DNA of 64,000 bases. Source: Acutalibacter muris (GTDB lineage Bacteria; Bacillota; Clostridia; Oscillospirales; Acutalibacteraceae). The translations under genes and the position numbers were made by a program. The DNA lies in the NCBI RefSeq assembly GCF_002201475.1, contig NZ_CP021422.1, forward strand, positions 3,224,001-3,288,000, read 5' to 3'. The notes under the pieces were generated by a model. It saw only the letters and a list, made by a program, of their open reading frames with translations, made no database searches and had not been told where the DNA came from. This document shows, in pieces, positions 8,482-17,338 of the stretch; position 1 is the stretch's first letter, and each line of letters opens with the position of its first letter.

Positions 8482-10506
8482 TTAGCCAACCGCCTTCAGA
8501 TGGGGCAGGATGTACTTGAAGCAGCTCCACCACCACCAGGGGCCGTTGTAGGGATCATCCGCGCAGGGATAGCCGGTCCAGTAGGTGTCATTGGTGGGAA
8601 CGAACTTAACGCCGGAATGGAAGCCGATCATGACGCAGTCCTCAATAGCTATCTTCATGAAGTCCTGGGCCAGCTGATAGGCCTCGTCACTGTCGGGAGA
8701 GATCTTGGAGAGGTCCTGGATGATCTTGGAGGCCTCTTCATTGTCCCAGCGCATACCCTGGCCGGAGCCGGTCTCGCCCAGGGGCTTGATAAGGGCGTTG
8801 TCATAGCCGGAGATCTGAGAGTAGATGTCCTTGGTGATGCCGCCAGTGGGCCAGTAAGCGCCAATGTCAAACTCGCCGGTGCCGCCGTTGGTGTCCCAGG
8901 TAGCGGAGCTCTCAGAGACCAGGGTGCAGTCAAAGCCCAGAGCCTTCCACTGGTTATAGGCAGCCTGGCCGCCGCGGCCGGCCTGGAACTCGCCGGAGGA
9001 CAGGTAGGACACGTTGAACTTGAAGGGCTCGCCGTTGAACATCCAGGTGTCGCCCTCCTTGGTCACGCCGGCCAAGGCCAGCAGCTTGGTGGCGGCCTCC
9101 TCGTCGTGCTTCCAGCAGCCGATGCCGAACATATCCTCAAGGGTAGCCTCGTCGGTGGGAATGTCGCGGCCCTGGGCGCGCAGGGTCTCCGCCATGCGGT
9201 TCTTATACTCGGGATCGAAGGGCTTGAACTTGGTGCCGTCGCCCAGATCCAGCTCGAAGTCGGTGACCCACTCCTTCAGGGGCTGATAGTACAGCTCGGT
9301 CATGGCAGTGGTGGCCGTCAGGATCGGGAAGCAGGAGGCGCGGCCGATACCCTCAAAGACGTTCATGGATATCTGGTCGAAGTCCAGCATAAGGGTCATG
9401 CCCCAGCGGAAGTTGGGGTCGTTATAGGGAGCGCCCTTGCCCATGGAGAACACCAAGCCCTTGGAGCAGGGGTCGTCAGAGGTAGCGTAGGGGAAGTCGG
9501 CGTACCAGGCCTTGACCTTGTCGTTCTGGGCCATCATGGCCTCCAGAACCTCGGGGGTGACCTCACAGAGCACGTCGATCTCGTTGTTGATCATGGCCAT
9601 CTGCTTGGTGGACTCGTCGTCGCCCAGGGTGCGGAACCATACCCACGCCGGAGGCGCGTCGGTGTTGCCGTAGACCTCTTTATTCACAACGCCCAGGGTG
9701 GACTGCTCCCAGTCCTCGCGGCGCTGATAGAGCACCCATGCGCCGTTGGGGTCGTAGGAATGTACAGTGTAGGGGCCGGCCACTACGGGCTGCTCGTCCT
9801 TAAAGGTGTACACGTCGGCCTGCTGGCTGTAGATATGCTCGGGAACGATGCGCAGGTCGTTGCCCCAGATGGTAACGCCAAAGCGCTGAGTCAGCCTGGG
9901 GAAGGGCTCGTTGGTCACGATCTTGACGGTGGTAGCGTCCACAGCCTCGATGGACTTGAAGACCTGCTTGTAGTAGGAGCTGGCGCCGATGGAGTCGGTG
10001 TCCTTTATCATATTCATGGTGAAGGCCACGTCCTCAGCGTTCAGGTCCTCGCCGTCGGACCACTTGATGCCCTCGCGGATCTTAATGGTCCACTCGGTGA
10101 AGTCCTCGTTGGGGGTGCCCATGTCGGCGGCCACCTCGGGGAACTGCTCGCCCTTAACGGTGTCCATCTCCCACATCATAGCGGACATGAGCTGATGGAT
10201 GCCGATGCCGGCGGAGGTGCCGTTCATGTAGGTGTTGAACTGGCCGGGGCAGTCCGTAGCGCTCTGGAACTCAACTATCAGGGTCTCGCTGCGGGGGGTG
10301 CCCACCTCGGTCATAGCGCCGTCGCCGGTGCTTACCTGGGAGCTCTCAGGAGCGCTCTCGGAGCTGTCGCCGCCAGTGCTGCTCTCGGGGGTGCTGGCGG
10401 AGCTGTCGCCGCCGGCGGTGCTGCTGTTATTCTCGCCGCCGCAGGCCGCGAAAACGGATACCAGCATAACGGCCGCCAGTAAAAGTGCGATTAACTTTTT
10501 ACGCAT
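8482..10506 (-). CDS. extracellular solute-binding lipoprotein, family 5 (oligopeptide-type ABC importer)
   Basis: 674 residues from ATG 10506 (RBS GAGGAGG). The signal peptide MRKKLIALLLAAVMLVSVFA precedes a lipobox with Cys22. A Ser/Thr/Gly-rich linker follows (about residues 25-70) and then a long SBP_bac_5 domain with WTIKIREGIKWSDGE and DVAFTMNMIKD. It captures ligand outside the membrane and delivers it to the OppBC-like permeases encoded downstream. It is larger than the usual 520-600 residues. The longer frame from 10632 lacks a ribosome site and was rejected. Two esterase genes diverge from it, which makes a glycan or acylated ligand possible. Confidence 0.9.
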   Translation of the reverse strand: MRKKLIALLLAAVMLVSVFAACGGENNSSTAGGDSSASTPESSTGGDSSESAPESSQVSTGDGAMTEVGTPRSETLIVEFQSATDCPGQFNTYMNGTSAGIGIHQLMSAMMWEMDTVKGEQFPEVAADMGTPNEDFTEWTIKIREGIKWSDGEDLNAEDVAFTMNMIKDTDSIGASSYYKQVFKSIEAVDATTVKIVTNEPFPRLTQRFGVTIWGNDLRIVPEHIYSQQADVYTFKDEQPVVAGPYTVHSYDPNGAWVLYQRREDWEQSTLGVVNKEVYGNTDAPPAWVWFRTLGDDESTKQMAMINNEIDVLCEVTPEVLEAMMAQNDKVKAWYADFPYATSDDPCSKGLVFSMGKGAPYNDPNFRWGMTLMLDFDQISMNVFEGIGRASCFPILTATTAMTELYYQPLKEWVTDFELDLGDGTKFKPFDPEYKNRMAETLRAQGRDIPTDEATLEDMFGIGCWKHDEEAATKLLALAGVTKEGDTWMFNGEPFKFNVSYLSSGEFQAGRGGQAAYNQWKALGFDCTLVSESSATWDTNGGTGEFDIGAYWPTGGITKDIYSQISGYDNALIKPLGETGSGQGMRWDNEEASKIIQDLSKISPDSDEAYQLAQDFMKIAIEDCVMIGFHSGVKFVPTNDTYWTGYPCADDPYNGPWWWWSCFKYILPHLKAVG

Positions 10507-10956
10507 TATAAAATGCCTCCTCTGGAAAATTGCGCGGGATATTGAATTTGGAATATGAGCTCCTTCCTCAAGGCGCACCCGCAGGCGCCGCTTTTTGGGG
10601 AGGAACCCTTTGGTGCAAGCCGCAGGTCCCACATCGTCAAGGCACTATTGTGTATATCCAACGGATATACACAATATAGAAAGGGTACCCTTTCTATGAG
10701 ATTATTCAAAACGCCCGGCTAATGAGCCCGCGCGGCTTTTCACCGCAAAGAAATTAGGAAAAGCTCTCCGGCTCACCTCCTTCACAAGCAGTATAGTATG
10801 TAGACTCTGCTGTTCAGCTCTTATCTCCCGGTAAACCGCCCCTAAAGGGCTGCGCGGGTTTTCGTCCTTTAAAGAGCCGCTCCCGGGCCGGTTATTCTTT
10901 GGATACAACAAACATAGTATCCAAAAACCTGCCTCGGTCAGCTTTGGGTCGTAGTC
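10507..10956 (-). promoter_or_regulatory. long structured 5' leader of the ABC operon
   Basis: The likely transcription start is near 10950, so about 445 untranslated bases precede the ATG at 10506. Visible structures are a hairpin TTTGGATAC / GTATCCAAA (10898-10925), a perfect 22-bp palindrome (10676-10697), and a 14-bp inverted repeat TATTGTGTATATCC with a 3-base spacer (10646-10676). I could not match it to a known riboswitch or T-box. Short frames inside it show no convincing coding signal. Confidence 0.5.
10646..10697. repeat. two abutting perfect palindromes in the ABC operon leader
   Basis: Arms TATTGTGTATATCC (10646-10659) and GGATATACACAATA (10663-10676) enclose AAC. Sharing base 10676, the 22-bp palindrome with half-site ATAGAAAGGGT follows directly (10676-10697). 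Both are perfect. They could be operators or RNA hairpins. Confidence 0.7.
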
Positions 10957-10985
10957 ATTATACCATAACGAAATGGCAATGTCAA
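10957..10985 (-). promoter_or_regulatory. sigma-A promoter of the ABC operon
   Basis: On the minus strand, -35 TTGACA (10985-10980), 17-bp spacer, -10 TATAAT (10962-10957). Both boxes match consensus exactly. Confidence 0.75.
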
Positions 10986-11090
10986 CCAGTTTTATATGCT
11001 TTTTTGATAATATGGCAGGTAACTGTGCACAGACTTATCAGTGCATCTATACTGTTATAGACCCCTCCGCCCGATTATATAGCACATCTC

Positions 11091-11119
11091 TTGACACCCG
11101 CCCGTTTAAGCGATATAAT
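11091..11119 (+). promoter_or_regulatory. sigma-A promoter of the esterase genes
   Basis: -35 TTGACA (11091-11096), 17-bp spacer, -10 TATAAT (11114-11119), about 29 bases ahead of the ATG at 11148. Confidence 0.8.
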
Positions 11120-11147
11120 TAAAAAAACGCATAAAGGAGCGAATATA

Positions 11148-12410
11148 ATGAGCAAAGGTTACTACACCCACACCCGCGTCACCGATTTTGGCCCATATGT
11201 CACAAAAATCGTCCTGCCCCTGCCCGCCCCTGTCAGGGCCGTCTGCCCAGAGAGCTTTTCCGTGTACGTCCGGCGCCTGGACGAGAGAGGGGAACTTCTC
11301 CTGCTGCCGAAGTCCTGGATGGCCGTGGACGACAAGGAGGAGAGCCGGGGGTATATCCCGGTAAAGAAAGCCTATCCCTCGGACCTGTCCGGCGAACCCA
11401 TGGAGTCCGGGGACTGCGTGGCCCTGGAGCTTGCCTATGGCCCCTTACACCAGCTGGCCTCCCGCATCTCCGCCCCCAAGGGGCTGAACGTCTTCGTAAA
11501 TATGCGCTTTACTATAACCCAGACCGGGCCCCTGGAGACCTCAGAGGGCGCTGTCACCGGCCTTGTGTACGACTATCCCTTAGGCGAAAGCTGCCCCTGC
11601 TCCAAGGGCTGGATAAACGATACCTCGCGCACGGCAGAGCCCCTGAACTACGGCTACTACCTCCCCCAGACCGTGGAGCCCGGCCCCCGGCCCCTTATTA
11701 TCTGGCTGCACGGCGCGGGGGAGGGCGGCGTTGACCCCTCCGTTGCCTACATGGGCAATAAGGTGGTGGCCCTGAGCTCCCCGAAGATACAGGCGTACTT
11801 CGGCGGGGCCTACGTCCTAGCCCCCCAGACCCCCACCTTCTGGATGAACGACGGCAGCGGCGAATACGGCCGCACAGGTAAGAGTATGTACTCCAAGGCC
11901 CTTATGGACTGCATAGAGGACTTCGTCTCCCGCAACGAGAACATCGACCGGGACCGCATATACATCGGCGGCGACAGCAACGGCGGCTTCATGACCATGC
12001 GTATGTTCCTTGACCACCCGGACTACTTCGCGGCGGCCTTCCCGGTGTGCGAGGCCCTGTATGACGAGACCATCACCGACGAGGATATTGCGGGCATAAA
12101 GGACAAGGCCCTCTGGTTTACCCACGCGAAAAACGACCCGGTGGTAAAGCCCTCCGAGACCGTGGAGCCCACCTATAAGCGCCTGATAGCCGCCGGGGCA
12201 AAGAACGTGCACTTCACCTACTGGGACAATATAAAGGATATACACGAGGGCTTTAAGGACCAGGAGGGAAACCCCTTCGAGTACATCGGCCACTTTGCCT
12301 GGATACCCCTGCTGAACGACGACTGCACCCTGGACTATGACGGCAGGCCCGTGACTATAGACGGAGAGCCCGTGACCCTCTTGCAGTGGCTCTCAAGACA
12401 GAAAAAGTAA
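11148..12410 (+). CDS. alpha/beta-hydrolase esterase (prolyl-oligopeptidase/CE1-like)
   Basis: 420 residues from ATG 11148 (RBS AAAGGAG); the upstream ATG at 11091 falls inside the promoter. An N-terminal beta domain of about 150 residues is followed by an alpha/beta-hydrolase: PLIIWLHGAGEGG oxyanion region, nucleophile in GGDSNGG, acid likely in AKNDPVV, His in the C-terminal HEGF. Similar proteins deacylate polysaccharides or oligosaccharides. No signal peptide, so it acts in the cytosol, perhaps on imported ligand. Co-transcribed with the next two genes. Confidence 0.8.
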   Translation: MSKGYYTHTRVTDFGPYVTKIVLPLPAPVRAVCPESFSVYVRRLDERGELLLLPKSWMAVDDKEESRGYIPVKKAYPSDLSGEPMESGDCVALELAYGPLHQLASRISAPKGLNVFVNMRFTITQTGPLETSEGAVTGLVYDYPLGESCPCSKGWINDTSRTAEPLNYGYYLPQTVEPGPRPLIIWLHGAGEGGVDPSVAYMGNKVVALSSPKIQAYFGGAYVLAPQTPTFWMNDGSGEYGRTGKSMYSKALMDCIEDFVSRNENIDRDRIYIGGDSNGGFMTMRMFLDHPDYFAAAFPVCEALYDETITDEDIAGIKDKALWFTHAKNDPVVKPSETVEPTYKRLIAAGAKNVHFTYWDNIKDIHEGFKDQEGNPFEYIGHFAWIPLLNDDCTLDYDGRPVTIDGEPVTLLQWLSRQKK

Positions 12411-12429
12411 GCCCCCGAAAGGAGCAGAT

Positions 12430-13407
12430 ATGCAAAAACGGACTCATAAAATCTATGCCCCCGGCGAGTACAATTATTCCCTCTCCGCCGGCTTTACCCC
12501 CTTCCTCGTCAGCTATATCCACACCGATCCCGCCCCGCACCCCGCCTTGCTGGTGACGCCCGGCGGCGGCTACTGCTTCGTGGCCCCCAGCGAGGCCGAG
12601 CCGGTGGCCCTGGAGTTCTATAATTCCGGCTATAACGCCTTCGTGCTCACCTATACCGTGAACCCCCTCTGCCTGGAGCCCCTTCTCCTGCAGCCCTTAA
12701 ACGACCTGTCCAGGGCCGTGCGGTACATAAGAAAGAACGCCGCCGAGTTTCATATAGACCCTGAAAAGCTGGCCGTATGCGGGTTCTCTGCCGGCGGGCA
12801 TCTCAGCGCCAGCCTGTGCGTCCACTGGCAGGACGTGGAGGATCCCTCTCCGAAGTATGCGGGCATTTCAAACCGCCCGAACGCCGCCCTACTCAGCTAC
12901 CCGGTGATAACCTCCGGCGAGCACGCCCACCGGGGCTCCTTCGACGCGCTTTTGGGCCGTGAGCCCGACCCGGGTATGCTGCACTACATGAGCCTTGAGA
13001 CCCAGGTGACGGACAAAGCTCCCCCCTGCTTCCTATGGCAGACCGCCGAGGACGACGCGGTGCCTGTGGAGAACAGCTATCTCTTTGCGGGGGCCTGCAA
13101 GGCGGCTAGGGTGCCCTTTGCCCACCACGTGTTCACCAGCGGCCAGCACGGCCTGGCCCTGGCAAATGACGCGTGGCTGAGAAACGACCACGGCGATACC
13201 TACACCCTGGCGCCCATAACCGCTCTGCGGGATAAGCTGAAAGCCGACAGCATAGAGGCTGCGCCCGCCGACGCGCTGGACGGCTTCTTCGCCCCGCCCG
13301 GGGAGCCCGACCCGGAGTATCAGAAAAAGCTCCGCCGGGACTGTGAAATCGCCCGGGTATGGCCGGAGCTTGCCAAGGCTTGGCTCTCCGCCCAGATGGA
13401 TATTTGA
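12430..13407 (+). CDS. alpha/beta-hydrolase esterase (BD-FAE/acetyl-xylan-esterase-like)
   Basis: 325 residues with the HGGG-like oxyanion loop (VTPGGGYCFVA), nucleophile in GFSAGGHLS, Asp in WQTAEDDAVP and catalytic His in TSGQHGLAL. Such cytosolic enzymes remove acetyl or feruloyl groups from plant-glycan fragments. RBS AAAGGAG. Nineteen bases separate it from the upstream esterase. Confidence 0.8.
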   Translation: MQKRTHKIYAPGEYNYSLSAGFTPFLVSYIHTDPAPHPALLVTPGGGYCFVAPSEAEPVALEFYNSGYNAFVLTYTVNPLCLEPLLLQPLNDLSRAVRYIRKNAAEFHIDPEKLAVCGFSAGGHLSASLCVHWQDVEDPSPKYAGISNRPNAALLSYPVITSGEHAHRGSFDALLGREPDPGMLHYMSLETQVTDKAPPCFLWQTAEDDAVPVENSYLFAGACKAARVPFAHHVFTSGQHGLALANDAWLRNDHGDTYTLAPITALRDKLKADSIEAAPADALDGFFAPPGEPDPEYQKKLRRDCEIARVWPELAKAWLSAQMDI

Positions 13408-13420
13408 ACAAGGTAAGGTG

Positions 13421-14467
13421 ATGAAAATGGATGCCCAGCTCAGGCAGCGCAACCATACCATAGACCTCCTGCGTCTTGCCGCGGCCTTCTCAATAATCTG
13501 CCTGCACAATTTCAGCGGCTCCGGGGTGGCAGGGGCCGAGGAGACCGTGGCCCTCTGCCGCTTTGCCGTGCCCTTATTCTTCATGTTCTCCGGCTACTTC
13601 GCGGCGGGCTTTGACAATAAGCGTAAGCTCCGGCAGTTTCTACGTATCCTCATATGGGCGGTGCTGGGAAACCTTATGTACCTTGCAAGGGAGCTCCTGC
13701 CCCAGCAGAACGCCTACGCCGCCCGAATGCGGCTTTCCCAGATATTCCCCCCAGGGTCCTGGAGGAACCTTCTACTCTTTAACGAGTCCCCCATCAGCGC
13801 CCATCTTTGGTTTCTTGGGGCCTTCGCCTATGTGCTGCTGCTGGACCTTTTGCTGGGGTGGCTTTTCGATAAGCTCCCCCGGTGGACCAGGTGGTGTATT
13901 ACGCTGGCCCTTATGCTGGGCGGGCTTACAACATACCAGCTCCTGACCCGGGACCCCGGCGTTGACTTCCAGCTCTACCACTACCGCAATTTCCTGCTTT
14001 TCGGCCTGCCCTTCTTCCTTTCGGGCAAGCTGATACGCACCGGCTCTTTCGCCAGGATAAAGAAGATATCCTGGTGGGGCTGTTTGCCGCTGGTCTTTCT
14101 GGCGGAAAGGCTGGCGGTTCTGGAATACGGCTCCCTGGGCCCGTGGGAACTGTACATGGGCTCTATACTGACCGCCTTCCTCCTAATACACCTAGCCTTG
14201 AACCACCCGCTCTATAATGCCCCGAAGCCGGTTCGGGTTCTGTCCTGGCTGGGCCGGGAGACCACCCTGGCGGTGTATCTCCTGCACATCTTCTTTTTGG
14301 ACTTCCTCCGGGGGCTGTATTGGCAGCATATGCAGTGGCAGTATGAGTTCGGCATATACCACCTGGTACCCCTGGGAGTCTTCGCCCTGTCCCTGGCCGT
14401 GGGCGCGGTCCTGGCCCTGGGCCGGGCGGGGGTCAGAAAGCTCCTGTCAAAGAGAGCCCATGCTTGA
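13421..14467 (+). CDS. acyltransferase 3 family membrane protein (OafA-like)
   Basis: 348 residues from ATG 13421 (RBS AAGGTAAGG), with about ten hydrophobic segments. The N-terminus RNHTIDLLRLAAAFSIICLHNF is the typical first helix with its conserved Arg and His, shortened to its key part here. These integral proteins transfer acyl groups, usually acetyl, to cell-surface glycans. The frame from 13343 was rejected because it overlaps the esterase by 65 bases. The substrate is unknown. Confidence 0.75.
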   Translation: MKMDAQLRQRNHTIDLLRLAAAFSIICLHNFSGSGVAGAEETVALCRFAVPLFFMFSGYFAAGFDNKRKLRQFLRILIWAVLGNLMYLARELLPQQNAYAARMRLSQIFPPGSWRNLLLFNESPISAHLWFLGAFAYVLLLDLLLGWLFDKLPRWTRWCITLALMLGGLTTYQLLTRDPGVDFQLYHYRNFLLFGLPFFLSGKLIRTGSFARIKKISWWGCLPLVFLAERLAVLEYGSLGPWELYMGSILTAFLLIHLALNHPLYNAPKPVRVLSWLGRETTLAVYLLHIFFLDFLRGLYWQHMQWQYEFGIYHLVPLGVFALSLAVGAVLALGRAGVRKLLSKRAHA

Positions 14468-15050
14468 GCTCAGAGAGACCGTCCACACTTTGGAGCGCAC
14501 CCGGGACATTGAGGACCAGATAGCGCTGCTCCAGCGGCTCAACGACCTGCTCCTGACCCGCTTCTGCGTAAGGCTTGGGGAGGACATCATGCTGCTGCCT
14601 CTATGGGTGGAAGCGTACTATTACCACCCCGGCAGGTTCGAGGACGCAAGCGCCCACCGCAGCCCCCGGCAGAAGGACCGCTTCGGGCGGCTGTATATAC
14701 ACTCCAAGGGCTATGGCGGCGCAGATATCTGCCTGTCCATGGGGGAGTATTACCTGTCGTGCCTTTTGAAATACTCCCTGATAAACGGCGAGTTCCTGTC
14801 CCAGCTGGGCCTTCGGGACTTCCTGAAGGAGCTCTGTGCCAAGGACCCGGAGCTCGGCGGCCGCATGGTGCTCTCCCCGCTGCCCGATGAGCTCCGTGAC
14901 CACCGCCCTGTTTTCCACTCCCCCCGGAGGGGCCTTGGGGAGGGGAAATTCCGCTGGGCAAGGCTCGCGTCCCTTAAAGGGGTGGGCGAGTACCCCTTCA
15001 GATACGAGCAGGGCTTCGGAAAAACCCGACTCTTAAACGAACGGCAATAA
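14460..15050 (+). CDS. conserved hypothetical protein, function unknown
   Basis: 196 residues from ATG 14460, overlapping the acyltransferase stop by 8 bases. It has a compact conserved-looking core: HRSPRQKDRFGRLYIHSKG, then GGADICLSMGEYYLSCLLK. It resembles uncharacterised proteins sometimes annotated as 3-methyladenine glycosylase-like, but I see no catalytic helix-hairpin-helix and do not adopt that name. It ends 15 bases before the convergent sigK 3' half. Confidence 0.5.
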   Translation: MLELRETVHTLERTRDIEDQIALLQRLNDLLLTRFCVRLGEDIMLLPLWVEAYYYHPGRFEDASAHRSPRQKDRFGRLYIHSKGYGGADICLSMGEYYLSCLLKYSLINGEFLSQLGLRDFLKELCAKDPELGGRMVLSPLPDELRDHRPVFHSPRRGLGEGKFRWARLASLKGVGEYPFRYEQGFGKTRLLNERQ

Positions 15051-15065
15051 AGGGGCATATACTCT

Positions 15066-15435
15066 TTAGCCCTCCCCCTCTCCGGCTTCAAAACGTGCCC
15101 TCAGCTTCTGGAGGGCGCGTTTCTCTATCCTGGATACATAGGACCGGGAGATGCCCAGCTTTCCCGCCACCTCCCGCTGGGGCAGAGGCTTGCGGCCGCC
15201 AAGGCCGTAGCGCATACAGATAACGCTGCGCTCTCGTGGCTCCAGGGTGGGGAGATAGTCATAAAGCTTCTCGCTTTTCATGCGAACATCAAGGTCGTCG
15301 ATAACGGTATCATCCACGGCCATCGTATCCATAAGGGTCAGGGCGTTGCCGTCCTTATCTGAGTCAATGGGCTCGTTGATAGACACGTCCTGGGCGGTTT
15401 TTTTGCCGGAACGGAAGAACATGAGGATTTCATTT
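15066..15435 (-). pseudogene. sigK: RNA polymerase sigma-K, 3' half (gene interrupted by skin element)
   Basis: Encodes sigma regions 3-4 of the late mother-cell sporulation factor: NEILMFFRSGKKTAQDVS, then a region 4 helix-turn-helix (REVAGKLGISRSYVSRIEKRA). It has no start of its own; the frame runs up into the recombinase gene. Joining at core AAATG to the 5' half (28654-28982) gives 233 codons in one frame and restores CIENEILM, identical to the SigK consensus. It is thus a developmentally reparable split gene rather than a decayed one, provided excision still works. Confidence 0.93.
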
Positions 15436-17118
15436 GCTATCCTCACTTGACTGCGACAAATCTGGGATAGTGGTATAGCCCACGTCCCCCTCTGCGCCGA
15501 ACAGCACCACATGGGCGGCGTCCCCGTCCCAGACTACCTTTTGCACTACTGTACGGATAGCGGCGCGCTTTTCCTCAACAGACAGCAGATCAATAGTAGT
15601 GCGGAAACTGGACAGCATTTGGACGAGTATGTCAAATTCTTCGGCACTCAACTCATTTTGAGCGGTCAGGCCCTCCAGCTCGGTTATCCGGGTTTGGAGG
15701 GTCTCCTGCTGCCCGCTCAACTCGTCTATGCGTTTGGCTACCTGGTTCTTGGCGGCGGTACTGTCCAGTTCCGCAAGAGAATCCACCAGAGCGGTGAGCT
15801 TGGTTTCTACGTCCGCACACTTTTTGCGTAGACCGGCTAACCGCTCGTCATAGCCGGTACGATCGCCGGAATAAAAGCTCTTGCTCTTTTCAAGCTGCTC
15901 CACAAACGCCGCCTTGTCCTCGGTCAGCCCCTTTATCTCCTCAAGAACAGCGGCGTCCAGCCGGTTGCCGCTGACGTTTTTCTGGGCGCACTGACTCCCC
16001 TGGCTGTGCTCCTTGCACTTGCAGACGTAGCTGTATACCAGCTGGCCCTCTTTGTTCAGCCGCTTGCTGACCTTTGGGTACATCCGGCTGCCGCAGGAGC
16101 AGAACAGCAGGCCGGTAAGCAGCGCCTGGTTGCTCCGGGGCTTGCGGTAGGATTTGGAGCGGTTCTGCTCCAGGCTCTCCTGCACCTTCACCCACTCCCG
16201 GCCTGGTATCAGGCCCTCATGCTGGCCCACGGTGACGATCCACTCATTGACCGGCAGGTAGACCGTGGCCCGGCCCTTTTCCTGGTCGGTGCGGTTGTAG
16301 GCGAGAATACCGTGGGTGCTGTCAAAGTCGGCGGGAGAGGAGCACAGCTCGGCCTCGTTTTCTGTGAAATATTGGTATGCTTCCTGGTCGGCCAGTAGAT
16401 AGACAGGGTTTTGCAGGATATTCCTGACAGCAAATCGGGTGAAGTCCCGGCCCGTCTTGGTCTTGATATTCTGGCGGCGAAGCTCGGCCTCGGTTTTGGA
16501 GAGGGAGTCAGTCTGGGCATAGAGCGAGTAAATCTTCCTGACCAGCTCGCCCTCCTCCGGCAGGAGCTTCAGCTTGCAGGACTTGCGGCTCTTGCCGTCC
16601 ACGGTGATAGTTTGTACACTCTCAGAACAGTAGCCGGTGGGGGTGTTGCCCCCCAGCCAGCGGCCGGTCTTGGCCAGCTCGTGCATGTTGTCCCGGATGC
16701 GCTCGGCGATGGTTTCCCGCTCCAGCTGGGAGAACACGGAGGCGATGTACATCATGGCCCGGCCCATGGGGCTGCCCGTGTCGAACTGCTCCCGGATGGA
16801 GATGAACGCCACATTCAGGCGGCTCAGTTCTTCGATGAGGGTAGAGAAATCGCTGATGTTGCGGCTGATGCGGTCCAGGCGGTAGACCACGATGGAGCTG
16901 ATCTCATGGTTCCGGGCGGCGCTCAGCATCTGCTGGAAGGCCGGGCGGTTCAGGTTGCCGCCGGAGAAGCCTTCGTCCTCAAAGATGAGGGCGGTGCGGG
17001 CGGCTTCTTTGCCGGAGTGCAGTGCGATGTATTCCCGGCAAAGGTCGATTTGGTTGGCCGTACTTTCGCCTTTGCCGGTGAATTTGGATTTGCGGGAGTA
17101 GATGGCGGTGGGTTTCAT
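15430..17118 (-). CDS. large serine recombinase (SpoIVCA-like skin excisionase/integrase)
   Basis: 562 residues from ATG 17118 (RBS AAAGGAG); the frame to 17160 has no ribosome site there. The resolvase domain has YSRKS with likely nucleophile Ser11, VVYRLDRISRNISDF and FSQLERETIAERI. A recombinase domain (about 165-270) follows, then a zinc ribbon (CSCGSRMYP with later CKC and C) and a coiled coil (about 400-500). Its role by position is site-specific excision to rebuild sigK in the mother cell. A TTTACT-N17-TATACT promoter-like pair sits upstream; no perfect sigma-E site is seen. Confidence 0.92.
   Translation of the reverse strand: MKPTAIYSRKSKFTGKGESTANQIDLCREYIALHSGKEAARTALIFEDEGFSGGNLNRPAFQQMLSAARNHEISSIVVYRLDRISRNISDFSTLIEELSRLNVAFISIREQFDTGSPMGRAMMYIASVFSQLERETIAERIRDNMHELAKTGRWLGGNTPTGYCSESVQTITVDGKSRKSCKLKLLPEEGELVRKIYSLYAQTDSLSKTEAELRRQNIKTKTGRDFTRFAVRNILQNPVYLLADQEAYQYFTENEAELCSSPADFDSTHGILAYNRTDQEKGRATVYLPVNEWIVTVGQHEGLIPGREWVKVQESLEQNRSKSYRKPRSNQALLTGLLFCSCGSRMYPKVSKRLNKEGQLVYSYVCKCKEHSQGSQCAQKNVSGNRLDAAVLEEIKGLTEDKAAFVEQLEKSKSFYSGDRTGYDERLAGLRKKCADVETKLTALVDSLAELDSTAAKNQVAKRIDELSGQQETLQTRITELEGLTAQNELSAEEFDILVQMLSSFRTTIDLLSVEEKRAAIRTVVQKVVWDGDAAHVVLFGAEGDVGYTTIPDLSQSSEDSK
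15431..15435. other. skin element attachment core, 3'-half side
   Basis: On the minus strand the sequence is GCAAATGAAATC. Its AAATG is the only 5-bp run shared with the other border (GAAAATGCTATG) at the matching codon. The recombinase stop codon TGA (15432-15430) overlaps this core. Confidence 0.8.
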
Positions 17119-17220
17119 GGGAGACTCCTTTATGATATAAGTTTGATTGTAGTATATCATAAAGTCTTGCCAGAGTAAATACCCGTAAAATTATTTTTCC
17201 TAGCTTTAGATAAAGCAAGA

Positions 17221-17248
17221 ATAGTCTGTACTTTACTGTACCGACTAT
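17221..17248. terminator. hairpin between recombinase gene and defence operon end
   Basis: ATAGTCTGTAC and GTACCGACTAT pair with one mismatch around TTTACT. The flanks are AT-rich without a clean T-run, so termination of the operon ending at 17339 is plausible but unproven. Confidence 0.35.
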
Positions 17249-17338
17249 CCTTGCATTAATTTTATTTTGATAAATAATGCACCAATGTATACAGAATTCT
17301 CAAATTATCTAATAAATTAGTGCATTGCACCAGAAAAA

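Noticed and set aside
8332..10482. A 716-codon plus-strand frame
   Set aside because: Exact antisense shadow of the solute-binding protein gene; Gly/Val/Leu/His-rich as expected for an antisense frame in GC-rich DNA.
10702..10911. A 69-codon minus-strand frame in the ABC operon leader
   Set aside because: It covers hairpin sequence, has no ribosome site at the right distance, and its composition is unlike the host genes.
10507..10956. T-box riboswitch in the ABC operon leader
   Set aside because: GTGGGACCTGCGG resembles the T-box core, but the stem I, specifier loop and antiterminator arrangement could not be traced, and the element is not followed by a terminator.
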